From the NCBI RefSeq assembly GCF_001949145.1, contig NW_019091501.1, positions 60,001 to 124,000 on the forward strand: a DNA stretch of 64,000 nucleotides. The letters are read 5' to 3'. The translations under genes and the position numbers were made by a program. Of the stretch, positions 13,296 through 26,600 are shown piece after piece. Each line of letters starts with the position of its first letter. The first letter of the stretch is position 1. The notes beneath the pieces are model-generated. The model did no database searches. It was not told the origin of the DNA and saw nothing but the letters and a program-made list of their open reading frames with translations. The stretch is from Acanthaster planci. Lineage: Eukaryota; Echinodermata; Asteroidea; Valvatida; Acanthasteridae.

Positions 13296-14445
13296 ATTTG
13301 TTACAATGGTTTACTTTTAACGTCACCTAGTTTGGACTTGTGAACAAAAGGTATGTGTTTACCCCCAATATTCGTTAATCCGGTTTGTCGTTTTTGTTTC
13401 ATATTCTACTCTACGTTTCGTGGACAGCTTAAAGGCCGGAGGCACACTCCACGAGAAAGCGAACACAAGCACGGATTTGTGACGTTAGATTATTCATCCC
13501 GCAAATTCCAGAAAGTTGAATACATTTCAATTCGGGCGAAATTTTGCTGTAAATCTTTTGTAACGTCAAATTCGGCTTTCAAGTTCGCCTTTAGTATGAA
13601 CCGGACTTAGGTTGCTCTGGACAATTTTGTACGCACCAGTCGCGGCTGGGTCGACGTTGTTTTTCCCTATATCGTAGTGAAATAAGGAAACGTTTTTTTG
13701 CATGTCATTCACATCACAGGATTAGACTTGGCTCATAAGTCTCTGCATTTCAGAGATCAACCAGGATACACTAAATTCCCTCAAATACCCATTACTTGAG
13801 TCTCAATAATGCGCCACAATCCGCCGCAAAATAACACGTGGATCATTTATGCCCTACGGGACTGAGATTTACCTGTTTTGTGCCATAATTATGTATCTCT
13901 CAGCTGCTTCCCCAGAGTTAGAATTACACAACACTCATACAAACTGAAATGGTATGCGAGAAAAGATAATTGTTTGCTAAACCTGCGTTGTTATCACAAA
14001 CCGGTTTATTGCCCACTTTTTTGAAGTGGTAGGTAAGTAAGTGGAACTAACTGTAAGTGGAACGATTAAACGCTGAGCTCGATTCTGCCAGAAAATATCA
14101 AGGCGCTAAACTATAACACTCCTACACTGCAGTGTGGAAAAACATTTTAACCAATGTAGCCTGTAAAAGAACATCCAAGCGGTATACAAACATAGGGATA
14201 TAAGGTGAAGCGGTGTATACACAACCAGTGCTTGGAACGCTAACTGACTGCTTAAACAACGCTAGCCCACGCACCCAAACCAACGGTGAGTGTATCCACG
14301 TGACTTCCTCCTAATGCCTCCTCCTACTCACATCTTTCGAAGATGGTGATTGCCCCTTCTTGATTCCCTGTTCCGGTCTGTACAAGACCTAGCGCCATCA
14401 TCAGTTCGCGCGTGATCATGATTGCGGGATAGTTGCGCATACATG

Positions 14446-14453
14446 TATAAAAG
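14446..14453 (+). promoter_or_regulatory. TATA box of cystine-knot ligand gene 2
   Basis: TATAAAAG lies 242 bp before the proposed start codon at 14688, an arrangement close to that of gene 3 (253 bp to its second possible start). It supports placing the first exon of gene 2 here, far upstream of its other exons. Confidence 0.6.
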
Positions 14454-14687
14454 CCACGTCAACTTTGGTTTGTGTGGCACGCTCTTGATTCTTCTGGTGC
14501 AGTGGTGGCTGCGTTTAGAAAAACTTCGAAGTGCTGCACAAATTTTTCAATTGCCAATTTTAAATTTGAAGTGGTCTGCAGTCTCGCTGCAATCAAGCCT
14601 TCAATTGTCAGCAGCCTGTTGATTGCTAGTGCCAAGCAGACTTAGACTGTAAAGCCGGCTGGTGAAGTAGAGTTACTTCGTGTCGAG

Positions 14688-17600
14688 ATGGTTTCGCTTC
14701 GAGTAAGAGAACGTCTGCAAGTTTCGGCCCTGCTGGCCCTGACATTTGTGGGTGAGTTTCAGTCTTCACTCCGTAACTGCTCTCAAGATTTTCAATAATC
14801 TCCCCCTCCAAGTGATTGCTTACTTATGAAAGTCCGGGATAGAACCTAACAGTTTGCCTTATAGTTTGAAGCCCACAGTGGGTTGTGCATAATCTATGAG
14901 ATACCCGTGTGGGTGATTGAAGAATGATGCAAACACATGACTACGAATATTCAAGCCACGTGAACGCCATGACTACGCCATAACCTCAAAATAAGAGAGC
15001 TGACCTAGGTGACGATGAACAGTTGTTGTGAGCTATGGGATTTCGGATCACATACCGAATTGTCGCTTTTCTTGTGTCGTTTAATTTTAGTTTGCGGCCC
15101 GCACTGTAAGGTTCTCTAAGCACAGGGAAAACGCTAACAAGTTTGCATATGATGGATTGAGTTTTTGTCCTTAATTTGACAAGACATTCCCGAAATATTC
15201 TCTTTTTTCACAAAATATATCAGTTAGTGTCTGATGACAGTAGTCGAACAAAAAGGCGAAACACAAAAATGTACCATCCCAATGGTAACAAAATACTGCA
15301 GAATACTCAATACTGAAAACTTTCCTTACCTCGATATTCCACGACATTGGAAAGAAAAAATAAGGAAATCGAAAAAACTTAGAGTAGGCAATTGATGAAA
15401 TATTACGGTGAGGCCAACTAGTTTAGCAAATTAATTAATGAATGGGGTGTAACACACTAGAACACCAACGTAATGACGTCATAGCTACGCCACAGATCTT
15501 AATTTTCAGCACTGTAAAAACCAACGCCAATTATAAACGCGTTTTTACGTTAATTGTTAACATGTAACCGTTTAAAATCAAAATCCTTCTTGGAAATAAC
15601 TGTGTTTCGGTGTTCAGAAAGCGTTACTACCTGACAACGTGTGTTTGCATGTGTCTTGCTATTAACACCCAAATTTTGTCTAAATTTATCAACACATCAA
15701 CACGTACTTGTTTAAAAAGGAACACCACAACGTGTTTAGTTTTTCATTATTAACACCACAATACGTTTTTAAAGTGTTATCACAAAGGCATCTACAAGGC
15801 GTTAAAACGTTAATACCTGTTTTTACAGTGTAACCGTGTAATTTTAAGAAAATAAGTAGGGAAAATAAAAGGCTGGGAAGATTGCTGTGGGTGAGATATA
15901 GATATAGATATAGCTGATTGCCTTAAGCTATAAGCCTAGGTATTTAAATGAGTAAAAGTCAGTTTATCATTCCGTAGGTTTTTAAGCAACTCAGAATTTT
16001 TGCTCTGGGCAAAAGTAAAGAACCGTCTAATCAGTTCCACAGAACCGCCTGCGTGTACGAATATTTACCCACGTTCTGCGGAGGCAAACTCATTTTAATG
16101 CATGCAAATACACCGAGGCATATTTTTTAAACCCAAGGGCCATGATATCATTTCGCAACTAAAACTGCCAAATGTCATCATTGATGGAAGCCGGCTTATT
16201 CGATAAAAAAGTAATCCACTGGTTTAAACACCCAATCACACCCACTAACACACACCTGCAGTACGTGTTTAAGGTGAAAAAAGCGTAAATGGACGAAAGT
16301 GGACAGATAATAGCCACATCACGCATGATCGAATTTTACGGAGGCTATAACATCTTCGCCCTCATTACCTCAAATCGCTGAGAATGGTCTGTGGGAATCG
16401 GACACTTTTACGGTTGACAGGGAATACATTTCGGGGTTATCATGAGAAGGGGGTGGCAACATCCTCTATTAAATGCACAAATAGTCAGATATAATTGATC
16501 TTACAGATTACATTATAATAATCAGGCCCATATGTACGAACGAATAGCGCTTTATAGGAAATCGTTCTCGCCATATTCTTGTCATCCTGTTAATTCTAGA
16601 TTTAAACGATAAACTAATTAATACACGTGGCTCTGGGTGTGGCCTGGGTTTTGTGTATCTGTAAGTTGCTTGTGATTAAACATAAATTGTGTAAAATTAG
16701 TGTATTTTTACTGGTTTTTTAATTTTTCACACGGGGAACAGAATCTGCTATTTTTTCATCATGATGAATAAACATGAATGACTGAATATATATCTGGACA
16801 CGTATCCGCTTAAATGGTCTACGTGATGTAATTTTCAAATTCTTTCCGTTTGAAGTCAAACTGGTTCAGTTTTAACCGTTTTCAAGAAGACTAGGGTGTG
16901 CAAATGTTATATACCATGGTCATTCCAACTAACACTTAGGATAAAAAAAGATGAACTGAATCAACTGTTCATAAAAGATGTGAAAATATGAATAGGCTAC
17001 CATTTGCTTTTTTACAGGCCTAGGGTACACAGTTTCATAGATCTTGTTTAGACGAAATCACAAGTTAAAATTAAGAATCTCCCTGAATTTCTCAAATTCT
17101 GATAAATCTTTAGCTCTACTGCAATTTGGCAGGGGTACGTAAACTCTAGATTTACGAACGGAAATGTTTAGTGTTTGATGAAATTTTAATTAAATTTGTG
17201 ATACAAGGCTTGTTCCATAAAAGTTCTAAGCTTGATCATATTTGAAATGGTATTTTCTGCTCATATAATTGGTTGAAGTGTGCAGAAACGCCTCCGCTGC
17301 CACAAAACAGAACGTCTATTCTGACTCCAGAATATATCCAATCCTGTCGTAAAGCAGGCCCTGACACGCATGTCGCGGGGGCTGTGTGCTCTCATGGGTT
17401 TTATCCGATGCCGTCGACGAATTCCCATAGAGTTGCAATCCCATAATGCTATAAAGGTCTTGATGGGGGCACGAGTTGATTCGGGGTGGGTCCAAGTTGG
17501 GGTGGGTCCAAGTTGGCATGGGTCCGAGCTGTTATGAGTCCAAGTTGGATTCAGGTCCAAGTTGGTAGGGTTCCAAGTTAGCGTGGGTCCTTGTAGGTAT

Positions 17601-20600
17601 AATCCCTTTTCTGCGCGTTTGGATTTTCCAAGCCTTTTCCTCGTGTGGGATCAAGTTTGGAGTATTCATGCAGTGGAAGTGAGGTGAAATCACGGCCAAC
17701 AAAACGGCTTATGCTGTATCTTGTGACTTACTGCTGCACGAATATTGGCTGTTGTTATTAACCCCGTCTCCTCATGCACGCCTACGAGGGAACTAATTGA
17801 GATATTAAAATTGAGGCATTCGATATTTTGCCGTCGCCGGCAAGATTCCAAAACGACATATGGCCGGTTGTCTTATTCTGATTGGTCCATATTTATGACG
17901 TCACCACTGCCAGGAATACCCATCGATAACTATTAAACAGGTCTGGAATTAACAAAGACACCTCTAGTGAAGTTCTCTGTCAGAACATGCAGTCACTCAC
18001 TCGGGTACCGACTTTCACTGTACTCTCACGTCAGAAACTTGATTGTCTTGGTCCCAAGACCTTCCAGTCGTTATTCCCCCGACAAGAACCACGCACGTAC
18101 ACTTTTAGAGGGCGCTATCACTACACAAATCGTTAGCGCAGAAAGGTATTGGATATTTTGTTTTCATTTCTTATGTTTTTCATTGTTTTCCATCGACTTT
18201 CCGAGGGAGCCAATCAACAGTTTCGTTTGAGCCTTATATTGAATTATTCATATAAGTTCATGACGTCTGTCAATAGACAATTGAAAACAAAAATGAAGTC
18301 CCGATCTCGAGATCCAACAATTTCCGCAGAAAATGCCTTTAAGATACGCCAATAGATTATTTTTTTATATTTATAACAAATTTCCATATTCAGCTTCTCG
18401 TTGATCATTTATAAATTTTGTTAAAATTTTATAAACTTCTAGGTTTGGGGGGAAAATAGACCAAATTCGCAGTGCTAAAGCGAGCCTTGGACATCATACA
18501 TCGTGACTGTACCGTGGTACGACATGACAAAAGTGAAAATGGTTCAATTTCTTTGGTTATATGCGCTCACGGCAACTTTTGGGCTGCTGTTCTGGGCTTA
18601 AGAAGGATATTTAGCGAGTGCTTAGCTATGAGCATCAGTAAGTTTACCATGATGTTGGCCTATGTTTAAATGTAGTTCGTGAATACGAAGCGTGTTGAAA
18701 ATCATTTGCGTAGCTTCTACCAATCGTAAGTCATGTGATATTAATAATGCAAATCCTACCTTTATTGCCATATCTGTTGCTGCCCAAGACTTTACAAAAT
18801 ATCCAAGACCTTGCTGTGATAACGATTCATGATGTGATAGCGCCCTGTCCCTGTACATACATGTGTGTACAGTACAGTACGTGCGATGGTTCTTGTCGTG
18901 GAGCACTGAACTGGAACTTAGAAGCAAGACCAGGGACTTGACCGTAGAGTCCCCTAACGTGGTGCAATAATTCTAGAAAAATCAATATTTTCACTCACAT
19001 ACCCAAATTCAAATGTGAAGAAAATTATTCCTTATTTGTGGACGTATTTTAAAAGTGTTCATTTTACACGAGAAAAAAATTAGAAAATGGGACCAAAGCA
19101 AATTTCATCGGAACTTTCAATGAGAAACAGAAACTTGAGATTTATGCACGGGGAATACTGAAGCTTGATCAAATGTCACTTGTTATAAAAATGATTGAGG
19201 CAAAACTATTGCTCGTACCACAGGCGAAAATAAGTTTGCCCCGTGTGGGCACATGTACATCAATAACGGTGATGTCATGAATACGGACCAATCAGGACAA
19301 GGCTACAGGTAAAATATCGTTTTGGACCTATTAGGGCAACAACAAAATATCCACTACCTAAAACTGATGGTGTCATAGGCTCAATCTGCACCGCGTGATA
19401 AAGTTAAGTCTGCTTTCCAAAGTGAAACTTTAAAACAAGACCGAAAAAAATTTGAACACCAAATGAGCGTATAACCTTTTGATATGCCTGGGCTCACACC
19501 CTCCAGGTACTCTCATTAATCTTGTCCCCATTTTCAATTATGTTTTACTGCTTTTTTTAAACCAGATTGAGAGCAACTGACAGAAGCGTGGTGTGGGTGA
19601 CACAACGCTGACTATACAATGCGCAGTGCAGTGATGACTAATTGTGTTCTTCACATCATCTTTTTTTAATTTCCTGGAGGCTTCCGTGCCAAAAGACACA
19701 GACCTTGATTTGGTATTTGCTCAAAACTCAGCTTTTGAACGCGCGCCAAAATCCCCCAAACATTTTGAGTATTTTCTTCTGACGAAAATCTAATAAATTG
19801 AAGTCCCTTTGAAACCATTTTTTAAATTTCCCTTACAAAAATCTCAATAAACTTTTCTGAAGAAAAACAGGTTATCAAGATAATAGCAAGAGCAGTTCCT
19901 TCTACTTGGAAACTGCAAAAACTACAACTTTGCATCAATTTCACGCAGTGAGAAAATCAATTATTTTTAAAACGTAAACTTTTAGATGAACATAGTAATT
20001 AAATGAATGCAGTGGTTAAGTAGCCCAAAGTAATCAGCAAAAACGCGTGTCCCTTCATTAAACGAATACCCGTCAACGAATATCCGCGTTTTCCCCGAAT
20101 TTCTAATACTTCTGGAGATGAAATAGTTTTCTTTAACACAATTGACTGGAGCAGGATGTTGTACAAAATGTTCCTATGTAAGATCCAGCGACTGAATCAT
20201 TTTATAGTTTAAATCAAAAAAAAATTTCTTGTACACAATTTTTCTGCAAATTTTTATTCTTATTGAATGTATAAAAATTCTGTTATACCCCTGTTTAGTT
20301 AAATGCGCAAAAAAGTGCACTTTTAACACTTTAAATTATCCATAGTTTTCTGAACAACTGAGGGCGCTGTTGCTGTGGTGTCATCCAAGGAAGACACGAG
20401 TCACTGCGTAGGCTTTTCTGTTAAAATTGTGAACCCACAATTTACTTACTGAAGCCTTTCTGAGAAAGCGATCAGTGCGCACTTATTTCTATGAACAGAA
20501 ACAACATGGAATAAGCAAGGAAGAGAAAATTTAGTCCAGCAAAATCTCAAAAAATGCAAGACCTGTTGTATACAAACCAATGTAACATTTAGGCTTTCTT

Positions 20601-23600
20601 CCTGAGATGACACCACAGTTTTGCTTATGAATATGGAAATACTAATTAACATAAAACCAAAAAGGCAGTAAAATCCCCTTGAAAAAAGAGAAACAAGAGT
20701 TGAAAATAAGGTAACAGAGTGTGCAATTTGAAGGTTTGTACTAAAACAAATTGATTGCAGCTACCATGTAACGAAAATACAAAGCGTGATTGTAAAACAC
20801 AACTGGGAAGCGCGCAGGTACTTTACATTCAAATTCAAACAAAGGATTTATCGCTGTGACATTTTATCCATAATACGCAACTCAACTTATCCGATTCAGC
20901 AATAATGCCAAATACACTGGCAGGTATGCGTCGCCGCCTTTTTGGCGGCGAAGCACGTGAAAGGAAAACTCCGTTATAGATTCAAACACCCGGTATCTGC
21001 TGCGCGTTAGGATTTCCATACTTCTTCTCATGAGTAATTATGGTTTGAAGTGTTCATGCAGGGAAATAAAATGAATCACGGTGAACAGTGCGAATTGAGA
21101 GGTATTTTTGAAGCCGTTCTTTTATGAATATTGACAGTTGTTATCATCCCATCTCCTTAAATATGCCTGTAAGGGAACCGAAACGAGAAATTAAACCTGA
21201 CGGTGAAGCCTGATACATTCACAATGTTTTCTGTAAATTAAACCATACTCTTTTGTACTGGAAAAAACTCCCAAATAAGCATTACTTTTCTTTGACAAGC
21301 AGTAAGAGTAATTTACTTGATTGTAAGGCATGCCTGGTCGTCATAAATGTAAGGAGAGCTTGCTCCCTACTCTCACCAGTCATGTTCCTATTCTCGATTA
21401 TGTTTTATTTTTTTTTAAATGAGGCTGAGAACAGATTTGGTAGAACCGTGGCATGGGTGACAAAATGCTGGCCATACAACGCCCAACGCAGTGATGACTA
21501 ACCATGTTCTTTGCATAATCTCTTTTCCTGCAGGCTTCCGTGCCGGAAAGGCACAGGCCCTGATTTGTTTTAGTAGGCATTTGAGCAACCTTTAGCTTTA
21601 GAATGCGTGCCAAAATCCCCTCCAGCTTTTCAAGTAGTTGTTTCGGAAACCTGACAGGTCTTGGTTCCTTTAAAGCAAATTCTTTTTAAATTCGATTCCG
21701 ATACATATGAACAAACCGATTTGAAAAAAAAAACAGATTTTCGAAATAATCGCGAAGGAAGCGTCTATTTTGAAACTGCAAAAACTGCTACTTCGCACAA
21801 CTTTTTATTTTGTAAGGAAATAAATGTTTCTTTGATTCTTTCACATGAACCAAGTAACTAGAATGAACACAGTAGTAAAATAGCCGAAAATAACCGGAAA
21901 GATGCGCGTCCCTTCGTGAAAACAAAAACCCTACACTTTTGCCTTTCGGTGCAAGGTGTTTTCCATAGGGAAGGTGCATGCACACATACGTGCGCGAAAG
22001 ATGAGTCCCTTCGTGAAATCGTTTTGTACAAGTTTCGGAGCAAGAATGTCTGCGTCTCCAAGTGAAAATGTGAAATGTATTTATCGGGACATCTCCCCCT
22101 GACATAATTAATTTAATTTTGACATTAATGATGTTTTGCTTGTTGAAACATGTTTAAATGGTCAAGTTCGATGTTTAAAACAAAATGTCACTTTTGACGT
22201 TCCCGTCTCTTTGTGAAAACGGTACAAATAACCTCTGAACATCGTGCAACTGAAATGATCTATATAGAAGCCTTGAATGATGTATGGAGAATTCCACAAA
22301 TCCTTTTTTTGATTGAAGCATAACGTTTTCTTTTGATGTTTCGTTTCGTTTACAAGAGGTCTCTTCTTTGATGAGGCATGCGTATAACTGTTGCTATCGA
22401 GTAACAACTGATTATTTTAAAGGGTTACAATATACATGTCGCCAAATCCTTATTACAGAACAGATTTTTTTCCGTATTCTTTGCAAATATTGTGATGGAT
22501 ATGAAAAGAACAGTTTCCTAATATTATGAATACAGTTTTGAAAGTTTCAAACGAAGTTCAGCAATTCATATGAGCACACTGGTTTCACGAAATTTGTCTT
22601 GAGGGTAATTATTGTATGGCAATTTGTTTGAAAGATAACATTGTTCGACTATTGATCCTTCCTACAGGCATACAGGCGAATAAATTCAATCAGTTAGGTT
22701 TGAGGATCCCCTCTGAGTATATAGAATTTCAGTCATTGTTCGGGCAAAACGGATCACGTTGCCCACACTAGAGGGAAAACATGATTATTTCCATAATGTT
22801 TTACAATATTTAAGTTATATCTTGAACTTCACGATTTCAGTTCAACTGCTCGTACTTGACACGACGTTTACCTGCGGGGGGAGCCCTCGAGCTTTAAAAA
22901 AAAATTCGTTGATGTGATGTACGATTTAGTTGCCATCTTTGACACTATGAAATCAGTTCAGTGAAGCTCTTGTATGTAGGAAACAGCGACTCAGCTGTCA
23001 GCGTGAAACGTAATTTCAACATGAAGTGCAATGCTCCTTAAGTATCTGACAAAAATACTTAATGAAGTTTTGGGCTGGAATGGCCCGTTACATTCCCGGC
23101 ACCATGTTTGTAATTATCCAAATGAAATGAATTAATTTGTGTCTAATCATGGACCTTGCACAAGATTAGTTTGTAAATAACTTGTATGTTAATGCGTCGA
23201 TTACTAATTAAAAAACGTAAACACGGACCCACCTTTTGAATGCGTTCCCCTGTGTATATGTTTAGATATTTACACAAAGATGCGTTAAGGAATGTGCTTA
23301 AATGCTAAGTGGATTGTATACAGCTAAACGTGCACTAGGGGTACAAAAGTGTCTAAACTTTAAGTGCTGTCCAGACTGAGACAAATAAGCAGGCTTCCAC
23401 CTATTGGCAAAAGATCAACTTACAGCTACCAAACACTGAAATAAAATCTTTGGTCTCTTTTTTAAAGTAACGGTTCCAAATACTCCATCTTGGGTCACAT
23501 AAAATTGGCATTGTAATCAGACATTTAGCCCAACAAACACCTGACAAAAAGGCTGGCATGTACGTAAATTGTAATGGATTTGGGCGGTGAAGAATTCATC

Positions 23601-26600
23601 GCATTAACATGGTTGCTTTAAAATACAGAATTCCAGGTATGACTTAATATAGGATGCGGGTTTAACGATTACATTTGGGACGTATACTATCTCACCATCC
23701 CTGCTAATCTATCGATGACCTATTCTTCATGCAGATCAAGCACCGTTTATTGACGGGTTTGCTTGATACAAAAACACCAACCAAAAACATCGTGGGCTAT
23801 AATCCCAAATCCTATGAGCTCATGAGTGACCTGTCATTTGCGTCTTTACCTTTCTCTTTTTTTCTGGAATGACCGGATGTAGTAATAACTTACTCACGGG
23901 TCAGAAGCGGAGGGAACATGTCGTGTTCTCTATCACGTTCACGAATTGAACGTGATTCAAAAATAATGTCATAGTAATGTTTACAAGTTAAGGAAAGCTT
24001 TTAATGTGCATAATTCACGTAGGTTTCTTTCCTTAACTTAGTTTTGCTTATTTTTCAGGGTCATACACTGGAACGTAAGTGAGTTTTTGTGATGAAAACG
24101 AGACGCCTGCTAGGTTGTTTTACTGGTCAATGATATTATGTAATCAAATATGCAGTAGCCTTTTTTCGAGCAGTGAAAATTGCACTCTTCCAGAAAAACA
24201 AATCAATTTACTTTTGCAGCCGGGGCTTTCACAAGAATGTGAAACGGTTATGAAGCCAGCGTTGAATTAAAGGGCATCCTGATGGTCAATAGTTTAGAAG
24301 AGTCTATAAAGCCAGATTCACGAACTTCAAAATGTAGTTCACTGTGATTTTATTTCTGTCACAGTGATTTATTGCCTAACCAAAAGTCCAGTTGACAGTC
24401 GAATAGTGTCATACGGTTTAATGGTGTCGATAAAAATCACTTTATGATATGTCAAGGATCGATACTGACTTCTAAAGACGATGTTGCATAAAAAAAAAAC
24501 TCAAAATCACTTTTAAAAACTCTTCTACTTTTGGCGTTATTATGTGTGTCATTAGGCCTACTAACGTCCATTGCAAACATATATGTTGGTACATCTTCAG
24601 GAAACCCCAACAAGAAATATTTTCAACGGTTTATGATGCACTGGCAACACGCTGTGCGGCGTCTCCTGTGAGACTACGACAGGCACTAGAATCAAACTTT
24701 CGCTACGGTTCTCCACCGCTGCCTCTTTTGATCAAAATTTGAAGCCTTAGTAGCAGGACAGGACGGAATTATGGCTACCCGTCATGTGCCGCCCCATACA
24801 ATCTCATGCATTAACTAAACTGATACACAGGCAGTGCTGGGTGAACGTGAATTACAATGAGCACTCTCCGAAAATCATTTCATTAATATACTTAACGCTT
24901 GTTTTTCCCCTTTAGATGTATTCTCCGACAGAAGTGGTTTTATCTCAGACTATTTTCAATTTCTAAGTTTTCAAAGCTTATCCTTTAAATTTATGAAGAA
25001 AGCATAGTTTGTTTCCTTGTTTCTATCCTGTGGTATTTGGATCGATTTTGGCTAATTCCTCGAGGTTATATACTAAGCACGGATGCGTCAAATTGCACAC
25101 TAATGTTTAACACAATCAGCCACTGCGCGAGCCGAGATCTGACGGGTTGAATATGGAGTCCGCTTGACCCAGTCCGTGAGTTGGGGAAAATTGTTTTCTG
25201 CCGCCTGCTTAAAGGATACAAAACAGTTGGAGCCTTCAACTAGTGAGAATACTTCTTATAGTTCGTTTCCTTCGCAGATGAGCTGATGGATCAGCACCGT
25301 TATGTTGTTTTCTGAGGTAGAAAGGCGATTTTCAGGATGCCCAGGATGGGGAAAAAAATTGAACGGACTTGCAAGTGCATGTTACAACAATTAACTTAAT
25401 TAGAACCAACAAATGCCGAAAACGATGCCACTTTGGGTAAAAATGTCCGATGCTTGGCTTGGGAGCAGGTGAATGCACAGATATAGACACGGCTGTATGC
25501 AAATCTTAGCAGTGCGATTCATCAGAGTCAATATTCTTGTCAGGTGTTATGGTAAACGGCTACTCACCGATTCTACCCAAGAACTCTTCATCGCTGTCCT
25601 TGTCTTATGCATCCGCACTCCATCCGGCCTACGTGAGCAGTTTGGGGCGGGTGAAGTCCGCAACGATGGTCCGTCAGCTTTAAGTGTTTGAGTTGGAAAC
25701 CAATTTAGCATTCGCTGCCACATTTGTTATCCAAGCTCGGTCAAGAAAAAGGAAGGAAAGGGATATTATTGTTTCCCGAGTGAAATGGCCACGAGTACTT
25801 TAATTATTGCCAATGCATTATCAACTGGCTCTTGTTGGCGTCGAGAGCCGCGTTTGCGTTTTATGACATTTATACAAATGCAGATTCCTGCCGGTGCACA
25901 AGATATCAGTTTCGTGAGAGGAATTCTTGAAAGGTGTTTTCTTACCTAATGATTCTGATGTTTACAGCCAGAACTGCCGTCTTTTCATTCCAACAGCATT
26001 TGCTGGGGCAAGATATACGCCTTCAAAGTATTACGATGAAAATGAAGAACACTCTAGACTGGTAAGAATTTCTGAAAGTTTCTCGACATTTGAATGCAGA
26101 GGGTAACTTATCAAAATGTTGGACCTTAAGATCAGCTTCTTGATGACACTCGCATGACATTGTACTTCATTTATAAATTCACTAGAAATCTATGTCACGA
26201 TCGACAACAATTCCGTGAACCGAACGGGCCTTTATAGAGGGTTTATATATTGCAAAAAGTTTACTTGAAAGCGAAATTGTGTACACGTTTCTACTCTTCT
26301 TAAAAGACTGACACAGTTTGACATGCGTTTGGTTGTTCCTTTGAAAGATACAGTTTTTAACATGATTTTACAGCTTGCATGCAAGCTTTTGCTGTGATAT
26401 CGTATTAATTGGGCAACCGTACATGCTAAAACTAGCTTACTGCGAAAAATTTTGGTTGCCACATCAATACCGCCCTGTGTAAATACTGAAACACGTATGA
26501 CTGGTAAGTTATTGCATATACCATAAGTTAGCATACACTCAATAGTTCTTGTAGTGACGACTTCAAATATTTGTTAACATCTTCAACCATTTCCTATGTG

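Larger units (their letters stand above)
6994..14445. other. intergenic DNA between genes 1 and 2
   Basis: Mostly AT-rich sequence with no recognised gene. It contains a perfect short hairpin (7552-7579), an inverted repeat (9731-9924) and a CAA/CAG tract (13132-13295). Two isolated stretches look like exons bounded by splice sites: 10484-10549 (open in all three frames) and 12690-12745. They could not be joined into a protein. The longest open frame, 11663-12259 (198 codons), has no ATG at its start and no recognisable motif. Confidence 0.5.
14752..25996 (+). other. long first intron of gene 2
   Basis: An 11.2-kb stretch without recognised coding exons. It contains a CACTG-ended MITE-like element (15510-15830), a minisatellite (17475-17590), a diverged direct duplication (about 17.6-21.9 kb) and a GC-rich hairpin near 20930 (GTCGCCGCC…GGCGGCGAAG). 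At 18559 a short open frame begins MVQFLWLYALTATFGLL but meets a stop and has no splice donor. The rest is featureless AT-rich DNA. Confidence 0.5.

Noticed and set aside
18559-18621. Signal-peptide-like frame MVQFLWLYALTATFGLL in intron 1 of gene 2
   Set aside because: Runs into a stop after 20 codons with no usable splice donor.
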